NCBI RefSeq assembly: GCF_039541795.1
Contig: NZ_BAABGX010000001.1
Coordinates: 744,001 to 808,000, forward strand
DNA length: 64,000 bases
Direction of reading: 5' to 3'
Source of the DNA: Nibribacter koreensis
Lineage (GTDB): Bacteria > Bacteroidota > Bacteroidia > Cytophagales > Hymenobacteraceae
Below, one piece after another: positions 31,985 to 40,133 of this stretch. A program made the position numbers and the translations under genes. The notes beneath the pieces are model-generated. The model had not been told where the DNA came from. It searched no databases and saw only the letters and a list, made by a program, of their open reading frames with translations. The stretch's first letter is position 1. Every line of letters begins with the position of its first letter.

Positions 31985-34177
31985 TTAGTGTGAGAACATC
32001 ATTTCTCTGTATTTAACCAATGGCCACTGCTCATCATCCACAATCAACTCTAGCTTGTCTACACTGCGTCTGATGACATCAAAGAAAGTAGTCACCTCGT
32101 CGCAATACCGGATAGAGCGGTCACGCGTGTCCTCAATCTTGTTGAGTTCCTTACGGCGCTCCACCATCTGGTCTACGTTAGCTTTAATGGTAGTCAAATG
32201 TCTGGAGATGGCTTTGATGGTATCTACCGTGGTCTGGGTATATTCTTCCTCTTCCAGGCCAATCTCTCTAAGGCCTTTGATGTTTTGCACCAATTTAGTC
32301 TGGTAAGCTACTGCCGTAGGGATTACGTGGTTCAAGGCTAGATCGCCCATCACTCTAGACTCAATCTGCACGCGCTTCAAGTAGTCTTCCAACAAGATGT
32401 CATGGCGGGCATGGATTTCGCGCTCATTAAAGATGCCGTGCTTGGTAAAGAGCGAGATGGCTTGCTCATCTACTAGTTTATCCAAGGCTTGCGGAGTGGT
32501 TCTGATGTTGCTTAAGCCTCTGCGCTCTGCCTCTTCTTCCCACTCTTTTGAGTAGCCGTTACCTTCAAACCTGATGGCCTTAGAAGAAATTACATACTCG
32601 CGCAATACATCAATTATGGCCACTTCTTTCTTTTTGCCTTGCTCCATTAAAGCGTCCACGCTGTTTTTGAAGTCAAGCAACTGGTCGGCTACAATGGCGT
32701 TCAAAACGGTCATGGCATTGGCGCAGTTAGCCGAAGAACCTACTGCTCTAAACTCAAACTTGTTACCCGTAAAGGCAAAGGGTGAGGTACGGTTGCGGTC
32801 TGTGTTGTCCAACAAGATTTCTGGGATCTTGTCAATGCCCAGCTTCATGTACACGTTGTCGCCTTTGTCTAATGGCAATTTGGCGGTACGCTCCAGCTCA
32901 TCCAGCACTTCAGACAATTTAGTCCCGATGAACACAGACATGATGGCCGGCGGTGCCTCATTTGCCCCAAGACGGTGATCGTTGCTGGCCGACGCGATGC
33001 TGGCGCGCAACAAGTCAGCGTAGCGGTGCACTGCTTTAATAGTGGTGATAAAGAAGGTTAGGAACTGCAGGTTTTCTTTTGGTCTGCGACCAGGGCCTAA
33101 CAGGTTCACACCCGTGTCTGTGCTCAAGGCCCAGTTGTTGTGCTTGCCGCTACCGTTTACGCCTTTGAACGGTTTCTCATGCAACAACACTTTAAAGTGG
33201 TGCTTCTCGGCTACGCGGTCCATGATGTCCATCAACAACTGGTTGTGGTCCACGGCTAGGTTAGCCTCTTCAAAGGTTGGCGCGCACTCAAACTGGTTAG
33301 GTGCCACCTCATTGTGACGGGTGCGCAACGGAATGCCTAATTTGTGGGCTTCCACTTCAAACTCTACCATAAAGGCGTGCACTCTTGACGGGATGGCACC
33401 AAAATAATGGTCTTCTAACTGCTGACCTTTAGCTGGAGCGTGACCAAACACCGTACGGCCGGTCATCACCAGGTCAGGGCGGGCGTCATACAGGGCGCGG
33501 TCTACCAAGAAGTATTCCTGCTCAATGCCTAAAGTGGTGGTCACGCGGGTTACGTCTTTATCAAAGTACTGGCAAACGTCCAAAGCGGCGCGCTCCACCA
33601 GGTCCAGGCTCTTTAAGAGTGGGGCTTTAAAGTCAAGGGCCTCACCGGTGTAAGACACAAAGATGGTTGGAATACACAAAGTGCGCGTATTCCCGTTCTC
33701 AATGATAAAGGCCGGAGAAGTTGGGTCCCAGGCGGTATAGCCACGAGCCTCAAAGGTATTTCTAATGCCACCGCTTGGGAAAGAAGAAGCATCTGGCTCT
33801 TGCTGTACCAACGCGTTTCCTTTAAAGGTCTCTAAGGCGCGTCCGTCTGAGCTGATGTCAAAGAAAGAGTCATGCTTCTCGGCGGTCTCTCCGGTCAAAG
33901 GCTGGAACCAGTGGGTATAATGGGTAGCTCCTTTGCTCATGGCCCAGGTGCGCATGGCGGCGGCCACGGCATCAGCCAGATTGCGGTCTACCTTGCTCCC
34001 AGTTTTAATAGCGAATTGTAAACGCTTGAAATAGTCACCTGACAAGTAAGAGCGCATGGCATCCGTACCAAACACATTACTACCATAGTATTCTGAAATC
34101 TTGTGGGCAGGAAGATCAACCTCTACTGCCTTCCGCTGATTCACTAACTCTAATGCTTTAAACCGAAGAATAGCCAT
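31985..34177 (-). CDS. glnN: Glutamine synthetase, type III
   Basis: Forms glutamine from glutamate, ammonia and ATP. At 730 residues it is the long GSIII form common in Bacteroidota and cyanobacteria. Signatures are the GSIII N-terminus (KISEYYGSNVFGTDAMRSYL), the metal and substrate region LGIEQEYFLVD and the ammonium-site region RTRHNEVAPNQFECAP. The ATP-binding LLHEKPFKGVNGSGKHNNW and NRTSPFAFTGNKFEFRAVGS follow, and the C-terminus is a coiled GSIII-specific segment. It is monocistronic, bounded by terminators, with a 205-bp upstream region shared with the divergent sulfatase gene. Confidence 0.96.
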   Translation of the reverse strand: MAILRFKALELVNQRKAVEVDLPAHKISEYYGSNVFGTDAMRSYLSGDYFKRLQFAIKTGSKVDRNLADAVAAAMRTWAMSKGATHYTHWFQPLTGETAEKHDSFFDISSDGRALETFKGNALVQQEPDASSFPSGGIRNTFEARGYTAWDPTSPAFIIENGNTRTLCIPTIFVSYTGEALDFKAPLLKSLDLVERAALDVCQYFDKDVTRVTTTLGIEQEYFLVDRALYDARPDLVMTGRTVFGHAPAKGQQLEDHYFGAIPSRVHAFMVEFEVEAHKLGIPLRTRHNEVAPNQFECAPTFEEANLAVDHNQLLMDIMDRVAEKHHFKVLLHEKPFKGVNGSGKHNNWALSTDTGVNLLGPGRRPKENLQFLTFFITTIKAVHRYADLLRASIASASNDHRLGANEAPPAIMSVFIGTKLSEVLDELERTAKLPLDKGDNVYMKLGIDKIPEILLDNTDRNRTSPFAFTGNKFEFRAVGSSANCANAMTVLNAIVADQLLDFKNSVDALMEQGKKKEVAIIDVLREYVISSKAIRFEGNGYSKEWEEEAERRGLSNIRTTPQALDKLVDEQAISLFTKHGIFNEREIHARHDILLEDYLKRVQIESRVMGDLALNHVIPTAVAYQTKLVQNIKGLREIGLEEEEYTQTTVDTIKAISRHLTTIKANVDQMVERRKELNKIEDTRDRSIRYCDEVTTFFDVIRRSVDKLELIVDDEQWPLVKYREMMFSH

Positions 34178-34291
34178 GCTCTGTTTTCTATTTTTGAGTT
34201 GAACGCTGTAAAATTACAACTCAAAATCATTGACCCAAGAAAAAGGTTATATTTTTTAAGGGGTGTTTAGGAAAAAATATCATAAAAGTTT

Positions 34292-34323
34292 AAAACACCC
34301 CCTTTACGTGAAGGGGGTGTTTT
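34292..34323. terminator. GC-rich hairpin between glnN and the sulfatase gene
   Basis: Stem AAAACACCCCCTTT / AAGGGGGTGTTTT around ACGTG. It resembles a terminator but lies between two divergent genes, so it may act as an attenuator or transcription barrier. Confidence 0.55.
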
Positions 34324-34382
34324 AAGAAAATGATATTAAAATTGGGTTTATACCCCTCTTATTAGAACCTCTCACTTCTTTT

Positions 34383-36257
34383 ATGAATTTCATTATCCAG
34401 TATATTTGCACTGTGAGACGAATCCTGTACAGAACCCTATCTTATTTGGCATTTTGGACCCTTCTTTTTCAAGTGGCCAGGGCTATTTTCTTAGTATACC
34501 ATTCTGCCAAGACAGATACGCTCTCCTTTTTAGAAACTCTTAAGGTCTTTGGTTATGGGTTTAGGATGGACATCTCCTTTGCGGCTTACCTCAGCGTCCT
34601 GCCGTTTCTGCTTTTCTTGATGGAGGTGGCTTTCAGGAAAGCTATTTTGCTGAAAGTCATCAGAATCTACACCTATGTCTTAATACCCCTGGTGCTTCTT
34701 CTTACTACCATGGACCTTGAGTTGTATGCGGCCTGGGGTTTTAGGTTAGACACGACTCCCCTGCAATATTTGAACACGCCCGCCGAGATGATTGCCTCTG
34801 CCGGGGCAGCCCCTGTAGGCCTGTTGACCATCCAATACCTGATTTTTGCGGCGCTTGCTATTTGGGCCTTCAGAAGACTTAGCCATACCTGGGAAAGTAG
34901 CCCACACCATAGACAAAAGTTACTGCTTGAGCTGGGTGTAAGCTTGTTTTTGGTGGCACTGTTGATTTTGCCCATCAGGGGCGGCTGGCAACAGATTCCG
35001 TTGAACCAAAGCGACGTCTACTTCTCGCAGAACATGTTTGCCAACCATGCCGGTGTCAACGTGCCCTGGAACGTCATGCAGTCCCTGCTACGCAAAAGTT
35101 ACAATACCAAGAACCCGTATGAGTACCTGGAAACAAAACAGGCTGAAGCGCTGGTGCAGGAAATCTATACCCCTAAAAGCGATTCCGTCCCTTCGCTCTT
35201 AAACGTGAAAAGACCCAACGTTCTCTTTATTATATTGGAGAGCTATACTGCTAAATTAATAGGCGCCTATGGCGGACCCTCGGAGGTGACTCCTAACCTG
35301 AATGCCTTGGCCAAGGAAGGAATTCTTTTTTCTAACATCTATGCCTCCGGCGATAGAAGTGAAAAAGGAATGGTGGCCTTGCTGAGTGGTTACCCCGTGC
35401 AGACGACCACTTCCATCATCAAAACCCCCAAGAAAACGGAGCGTCTGCCGCAGTTGGCGGCTGACCTAAAGAAGGAAGGCTACTTTACCAGTTATTATTA
35501 TGGCGGCGAGTTGGCCTTCGCTAACATTAAATCCTTCTTGATTAATGGTGGCTATGACAAGCTGGTTGACAAAAGCGATTTCCCGAGCGAATCTTACAAC
35601 TCAAAATGGGGCGCACATGACCATATCTTATTAGACCGGGTACAACAGGACTTAAAAACCATGAAGTCCCCGTTTTTAATGACAGTCTTCACCTTGAGCA
35701 GTCACGAGCCGTATGAAGTGCCCATGCCCGCCAAGTTTAAAGGCCAAGACGAGGAAACCCAGTTTAAAAATGCCTTCCATTACACAGACTGGGCGCTGGG
35801 CAGATTCTTTGAAGAGGCTAAAAAACAAGACTGGTGGCGAAATACCGTGGTAGTATTGGTGGCAGACCACGGCCACCTATTCCCGGGCCGGGATGCCAAT
35901 GACGCGCCTAGCAAGTTCAAAATCCCGTTGATGATGGTAGGAGGCGCGTTGGCGGTAAAGGACACGGTCATTTCCTCCATCGGGTCGCAGACAGACATCG
36001 TTCCCACACTTTTACAACAAATGGGACTGCCCACGCACCATTACGCCTGGAGCAAGAATTTACTGGATGCCAAAACAACGCCCTTTGCGTTTTATGTGTT
36101 CAATGACGGGTTCGGGATGGTGACGCCAGACGGAGCCCTTACCTTTGACAACGTCTCTAAAAAGCCCATCCAGCGGGACAGCACCGTCACAGACAAGCAG
36201 GTAGAACAAGGCAAGGCCTACATGCAAACCAGCTTTGACGACTTCCTGAAAAAGTAA
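34383..36257 (+). CDS. LTA synthase-family membrane sulfatase/phosphotransferase
   Basis: A 624-residue protein with about five N-terminal membrane helices (to about residue 200) and a large periplasmic alkaline-phosphatase-superfamily domain, the architecture of LtaS and phosphoglycerol transferases. Metal-site segments are NVLFIILESYTAKLIG and VVVLVADHGHLFPG. The nucleophile position reads ASGDRSEKG: Ser326 stands where I expect Thr in this family. In Bacteroidota these enzymes may add phospholipid-derived groups to glycans; classical LTA is not expected. A 38-bp palindrome follows 18 nt after the stop. Confidence 0.87.
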   Translation: MNFIIQYICTVRRILYRTLSYLAFWTLLFQVARAIFLVYHSAKTDTLSFLETLKVFGYGFRMDISFAAYLSVLPFLLFLMEVAFRKAILLKVIRIYTYVLIPLVLLLTTMDLELYAAWGFRLDTTPLQYLNTPAEMIASAGAAPVGLLTIQYLIFAALAIWAFRRLSHTWESSPHHRQKLLLELGVSLFLVALLILPIRGGWQQIPLNQSDVYFSQNMFANHAGVNVPWNVMQSLLRKSYNTKNPYEYLETKQAEALVQEIYTPKSDSVPSLLNVKRPNVLFIILESYTAKLIGAYGGPSEVTPNLNALAKEGILFSNIYASGDRSEKGMVALLSGYPVQTTTSIIKTPKKTERLPQLAADLKKEGYFTSYYYGGELAFANIKSFLINGGYDKLVDKSDFPSESYNSKWGAHDHILLDRVQQDLKTMKSPFLMTVFTLSSHEPYEVPMPAKFKGQDEETQFKNAFHYTDWALGRFFEEAKKQDWWRNTVVVLVADHGHLFPGRDANDAPSKFKIPLMMVGGALAVKDTVISSIGSQTDIVPTLLQQMGLPTHHYAWSKNLLDAKTTPFAFYVFNDGFGMVTPDGALTFDNVSKKPIQRDSTVTDKQVEQGKAYMQTSFDDFLKK

Positions 36258-36275
36258 GCTGGGGAACCTTTCCTC

Positions 36276-36313
36276 CGTTTTTGGCCTGTTTCTATGAAAA
36301 GAGGCTAAAAACG
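36276..36313. repeat. 38-bp dispersed palindrome, copy 15
   Basis: CGTTTTTGGCCTGTTTCTA left arm, right arm ending GAGGCTAAAAACG. It fills most of the gap between the sulfatase gene and the mtaB promoter. Confidence 0.9.
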
Positions 36314-36341
36314 GACATTGGGCATTTGCCCTGAATCTGCG

Positions 36342-36349
36342 TATCTTTG
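36342..36349 (+). promoter_or_regulatory. Bacteroidota -7 box of mtaB
   Basis: TATCTTTG matches TAnnTTTG, ending 10 nt before the mtaB ATG, implying a very short leader. Confidence 0.6.
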
Positions 36350-36359
36350 CCCCCTGATT

Positions 36360-37679
36360 ATGAAAAAGGTAGCGTTTTATACACTGGGCTGTAAACTGAA
36401 TTTTTCTGAGACCTCTACCCTGTCCAGAATCTTTCAGGAGCGCGGTTTTGAGAAGGTGGAGTTCACGGACACCCCAGATATATATGTCATTAACACCTGC
36501 TCTGTCACAGACAACGCAGACAAGAAATGCCGCAAGGTGGTTAAGGAAGCTCTCAAGCATTCGCCTAACGCCTTTGTCACCATTGTGGGTTGCTACGCCC
36601 AGCTTAAGCCTACCGAGATTTCTGAAATACCCGGCGTAGATGCCGTCTTAGGCGCCGCCGAAAAATTTCAGCTAGTGGACATTCTAGAAGGGTTTGTGAA
36701 AACGGGCAAGCCCCAAGTGCACGCCAGCCCGGTTTCTGAGGCCAATACCTTTGTGAACGCCTACTCGTTTGGGGATCGTACCCGTACGTTTTTGAAGGTG
36801 CAAGATGGTTGTGACTATTCCTGCACCTTTTGCACCATTCCGCAGGCCCGCGGCAAAAGTCGTAGCAACACCATTGAGAAGGTAGTGCAGGAGGCCAAGG
36901 AGATTGGAGATTCTGGCGTAAAGGAAATTGTCTTGACAGGCGTAAACACCGGCGACTTCGGGTTGCAGGAAGGCGTGCGCGTAGAGAACTTCTTCCAACT
37001 GGTGCAGGCTTTAGACCAGGTGGAGAACGTGAACCGCTTCCGGATCTCTTCCATTGAACCCAACCTTCTGAGCGAAGAGATCATCAACTTTGTAGCCAAC
37101 TCCAACCGGTTTATGCCGCACTTTCACGTGCCATTGCAATCTGGGAGCAACAAGATTTTGAAACTGATGCGCCGCCGCTATTTGCGCGAGTTGTATGCCC
37201 AGCGCGTGGAATGGATCAAGACCGCCATGCCGCATGCCTGCATTGGCGTAGATGTGATTGTAGGCTTCCCGGGCGAAACTGAAGAGGATTTCCTGGAGAC
37301 CTATAATTTCTTAAATGACCTTAACATCAGCTATCTGCACGTATTCCCCTATTCTGAACGTGCCAACACCTCTGCTATTGAGTTGCCAGGGGTAGTGCCT
37401 CAGAAGATTAGAAACCAACGCGCCGATATGCTGCGAATTCTTTCTGAGAAGAAAAAGCGCGCCTTCTATGAAAGTCAGATTGGCTATGAGGGCAAAGTTT
37501 TGTTTGAGGCAGACATCACCGATGGTTTCATGGAAGGCTTCACGGAGAACTATGTGCGCGTAGTAGCCAAGTACGACCCAGTGCTGGTGAATGAGGAGAA
37601 GCACGTGCGGCTCACCAACATCACCCCAGCCGGACTCATGGAAGCCGAGGAGACTTTTGCCGAGTTGTTAGCTCATTAA
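36360..37679 (+). CDS. mtaB: tRNA t6A37 methylthiotransferase
   Basis: Radical SAM enzyme converting t6A to ms2t6A at tRNA position 37. From the ATG at 36360 (MKKVAFYTLGCKLNFSE) it has 439 residues. The UPF0004 domain ligates an auxiliary 4Fe-4S cluster through Cys11, Cys47 (INTCSVT) and Cys81 (VGCYAQ). The radical SAM CxxxCxxC is CDYSCTFCTIPQARG, and a C-terminal TRAM domain follows. The GCKLNFSE start distinguishes MtaB from MiaB (GCQMN), which is also present at 56712. Confidence 0.95.
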   Translation: MKKVAFYTLGCKLNFSETSTLSRIFQERGFEKVEFTDTPDIYVINTCSVTDNADKKCRKVVKEALKHSPNAFVTIVGCYAQLKPTEISEIPGVDAVLGAAEKFQLVDILEGFVKTGKPQVHASPVSEANTFVNAYSFGDRTRTFLKVQDGCDYSCTFCTIPQARGKSRSNTIEKVVQEAKEIGDSGVKEIVLTGVNTGDFGLQEGVRVENFFQLVQALDQVENVNRFRISSIEPNLLSEEIINFVANSNRFMPHFHVPLQSGSNKILKLMRRRYLRELYAQRVEWIKTAMPHACIGVDVIVGFPGETEEDFLETYNFLNDLNISYLHVFPYSERANTSAIELPGVVPQKIRNQRADMLRILSEKKKRAFYESQIGYEGKVLFEADITDGFMEGFTENYVRVVAKYDPVLVNEEKHVRLTNITPAGLMEAEETFAELLAH

Positions 37680-37696
37680 ATTTAACTTAATACTAG

Positions 37697-37740
37697 AAAA
37701 GCCCCAGCCTTTCCTTAACAAGAGGAGCTGGGGCTTTTTT
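37697..37740 (+). terminator. Terminator of mtaB
   Basis: Stem AAAAGCCCCAGC / GCTGGGGCTTTT with a long T run, 18 nt after the stop. Confidence 0.92.
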
Positions 37741-37756
37741 TATGCTTTAAAATAAA

Positions 37757-37816
37757 ATGTAAAGTTTGCTTGACAATTGTAAAATATACTTTACATTTGT
37801 CAAGCAAACTTTACAT
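37757..37816. promoter_or_regulatory. 60-bp near-perfect inverted repeat, probable operator of the membrane protein/Xre pair
   Basis: Two 27-nt arms (37757-37783 and 37790-37816) match with a single mismatch around ATATAC. The half-site core TGTAAAGTTTGCTTGACA recurs inverted, and TGTAAA occurs at both ends of each arm. The repeat ends 3 nt before the ATG at 37820, so a bound regulator would block the promoter or translation start. The Xre-type protein at 38301 is the obvious candidate ligand. Confidence 0.75.
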
Positions 37817-37819
37817 CAT

Positions 37820-38311
37820 ATGAAAACACGTTATCTTTTCCCGCATCGGTTTAAGAAACTGGGCTGGATACTTCTAATCCCTTCCCTAGTCCTGGGCCTT
37901 CTCCTAACAAGCGAGATGATTTCTGCACCCTCTTGGCTTGACATGGATGTTTTTGCTTTATATGACCCTAAAATGCTAGGTGATGAAGAGGGAACGAAAG
38001 AAGTCTTTAAAATGAGAGAAACTAACCTGGCAGATGAAATCATTGCTTGTCTCCTGATAGTAAGCACCATCTTGGTAGCCTGTTCTGAGGTAAAAGAAGA
38101 AGATGAGTATATCGGCAAACTTCGGTTGGAGTCCCTGCTTTGGGCCACGTATGTAAACGCTGGCTTTCTAATCTTCTGCTTGTTCTTTATTTACGGCATT
38201 GGCTTTTACCAAGTCATGGTGTACAACTTGTTCACGCTCATGCTGCTGTTCTTGGTAAGGTTCCACCTGGTCTTGTATAAGGCGTCAAAACTATCCGCGT
38301 ATGAAGAATAA
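37820..38311 (+). CDS. Four-helix membrane protein of unknown function paired with an Xre regulator
   Basis: A 163-residue protein from the ATG at 37820. Hydrophobic segments lie at about residues 14-34 (LGWILLIPSLVLGLLLTSEM), 75-92 (EIIACLLIVSTILVAC), 110-135 (WATYVNAGFLIFCLFFIYGI) and 136-155. Membrane protein plus small Xre regulator pairs of this type are common in Bacteroidota; the function of the membrane partner is unknown. Its 3' end overlaps the regulator gene by 11 nt, so they are cotranslated. Confidence 0.7.
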   Translation: MKTRYLFPHRFKKLGWILLIPSLVLGLLLTSEMISAPSWLDMDVFALYDPKMLGDEEGTKEVFKMRETNLADEIIACLLIVSTILVACSEVKEEDEYIGKLRLESLLWATYVNAGFLIFCLFFIYGIGFYQVMVYNLFTLMLLFLVRFHLVLYKASKLSAYEE

Positions 38312-38501
38312 CGTGCGCAATGAACGGGTGGCCCTAAAACTAACCCAGGAGGATCTGGCCAAAAAGATTGGCGTTAGCCGGCAGACCATTAATGCCATGG
38401 AAAGCAATAAGTACATCCCGTCTACGGTGCTGGCCTTAAAAGTAGCGCAGGTATTAGGTAAGAAGGTAGAGGAGTTGTTCAGTTTAGATGAAACTGATTA
38501 G
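38301..38501 (+). CDS. Xre-family helix-turn-helix regulator
   Basis: A 66-residue single-domain DNA-binding protein. The HTH reads LTQEDLAKKIGVSRQTINAM, with the downstream helix STVLALKVAQVLGKKVEELF, a typical Cro/C1-type fold. It overlaps the upstream membrane protein gene and probably autoregulates the pair through the inverted repeat at 37757-37816. A terminator follows the stop. Confidence 0.92.
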   Translation: MKNNVRNERVALKLTQEDLAKKIGVSRQTINAMESNKYIPSTVLALKVAQVLGKKVEELFSLDETD

Positions 38502-38514
38502 GTTGTAATAGCCA

Positions 38515-38552
38515 TAACAAAGCTCAAACCCTATTATGGTTTGGGCTTTGTT
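38515..38552 (+). terminator. Terminator of the membrane protein/Xre operon
   Basis: Stem AACAAAGCTCAAACC / GGTTTGGGCTTTGTT (one mismatch) around CTATTAT, 13 nt after the stop. The 38-bp palindrome follows. Confidence 0.75.
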
Positions 38553-38560
38553 AGGACTAT

Positions 38561-38598
38561 CGTTTTTGGCCTCTTTTAGCCAAATCAAGCCAAAAACG
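38561..38598. repeat. 38-bp dispersed palindrome, copy 16
   Basis: CGTTTTTGGCCTCTTTTAG left arm, right arm ending CAAGCCAAAAACG. Between convergent genes, 8 bp after the preceding terminator and 8 bp before the stop of the symporter gene. Confidence 0.9.
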
Positions 38599-38606
38599 GA
38601 TTCCTT

Positions 38607-39650
38607 TTATGGTATTGCAGTTTCTACTACCTGCTGTCTGGAAAAGCGCTGGGCAAGGATGCTGGCTATGATTAACTGGAGCGCATGGTATAGCATAAGC
38701 GGTAGTAAGATGATGCCCAAGGAAGCCACCCCCGGAAAAATCACTTTAGACATGACCGTGCCATGCACCAATGATTTCTTAGAACCGCAGAAAACGGCCG
38801 TAATGGTATTCTCACGGGTAAAGCCCAACAGTTTGCTCAGCCCTTGCAACAAGGCAAACACCACAAAGAACAACGCCACCATAGACAGGCCCAGCAAACC
38901 CAGATGCCATGTGCTCAATGTGTCAAACAGATTCTGCGCGAAGGAGTCGCAAAAGGACGCATACACGATGAGCAGGATGATACTCTGGTCAAATAATTTA
39001 AGCCGGGCTTTGTGTTTTTCGGCCCATTGGCCAAACCTATGGTGAAGCAGAATCCCCAGCGTTACGGGTAAGACTACTTGTAACAGGAGCTTAAAAAAGA
39101 TTTGGGTCAAATCCATGTCGCCGGCCGCACTGGTGCTCAGGAACAGGCTCATCCAGAAGGGTGTCATGAATACGCCAATCAAGCTAGAGATGCTGGCGTT
39201 GAAGATGGCGCTGGGAATATTTCCGCCGGCAATAGACACCATCACCACTGAGGAGGACACCGTAGACGGTAAGGCCGCTACATAGAAAATTCCCACCCAA
39301 AGCATTGGATTGTCAAAGGAGGGCAACAGCAGATAGGCCCCATATACTACCAACGGGAAAAGCAAAAACGTGCCTGCCTGCACGACAACATGCAAGCGCC
39401 AATCCTTCAGGCCGGCTTTCAGTTTGGTGGGACTCAACCGCAAGCCATAGAAAAAGAAAATAAGAGAAACGCCATACGTGGTGACCTGGCTAATAGGCAG
39501 AGGTCCATCTTCAGCGCCCAAGGCGGGATATAAGTAAGCCAAAAAAATGGCCGTTAAAATGCCTATCAGGAAGCCGTCAAGTCCTATTCTTTTTAAGAAA
39601 CTGGTCTTGGGCGGTATAGGTGAAACAGGGGCAGGTTGATGCATACGCAA
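38607..39650 (-). CDS. Bile acid:sodium symporter family (YfeH-type) transporter
   Basis: A 347-residue membrane protein with about ten helices, of the SBF-like group that includes YfeH. Recognisable parts are LDGFLIGILTAIFLAYLYPA, VSLIFFFYGLRLSPTKLKAG and ALPSTVSSSVVMVSIAGGN. Late in the protein is FTRENTITAVFCGSKKSLVH, the latter typical of the YfeH branch (crossover motif). Substrate is unknown. Confidence 0.88.
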   Translation of the reverse strand: MRMHQPAPVSPIPPKTSFLKRIGLDGFLIGILTAIFLAYLYPALGAEDGPLPISQVTTYGVSLIFFFYGLRLSPTKLKAGLKDWRLHVVVQAGTFLLFPLVVYGAYLLLPSFDNPMLWVGIFYVAALPSTVSSSVVMVSIAGGNIPSAIFNASISSLIGVFMTPFWMSLFLSTSAAGDMDLTQIFFKLLLQVVLPVTLGILLHHRFGQWAEKHKARLKLFDQSIILLIVYASFCDSFAQNLFDTLSTWHLGLLGLSMVALFFVVFALLQGLSKLLGFTRENTITAVFCGSKKSLVHGTVMSKVIFPGVASLGIILLPLMLYHALQLIIASILAQRFSRQQVVETAIP

Positions 39651-40133
39651 GTGTAAGAAAGGAAAATTCTCCTACGGCAAAGATGCAGAAACGTCTCTCC
39701 TGTTTCAATACTGCGCTCTTCTTTCAGGTTGTTTACCTAAAATTCTACCATGCGCAATTCCACCAGGAGCAATAACCGTTTTTAGCCTTATTTTCAGAAA
39801 ACAGCCCAAAATCGGCAGGTAGCCTCTATCCTTTTCCGCTCAGTCTGTACTACGTCATCTTCCGTTCGTAACCGGTCAATGGTTGTTCAATTCTGAACAG
39901 CTAGTGAGATGCAGAAATTTTTAACATACTGTAAAACAAGGGTTTATAGTCTTAATATCTTTTTGGCAATACGTTTGTAAAGGCATGGACTAATGGCTGA
40001 CTATGCCCAAACCATTAATAGGGCTAGCTAAAAAAAGTTTAAACCAACAGGCAACCAACCGGCACCTCGGGTCATCTATGGTATATCTGCGGCTAGCTAC
40101 TAGGTGTATTCACGCTTTTCTTACTAAACTTCT
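39651..40133. other. 483-bp intergenic region upstream of the first receptor
   Basis: Holds one 38-bp palindrome (39777-39814) and a -7-like TATCTTTT near 39956. No ORF is convincing. Confidence 0.5.
39777..39814. repeat. 38-bp dispersed palindrome, copy 17
   Basis: CGTTTTTAGCCTTATTTTC left arm, right arm ending CAGCCCAAAATCG, in the long divergent gap between the symporter and receptor genes. Confidence 0.88.
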
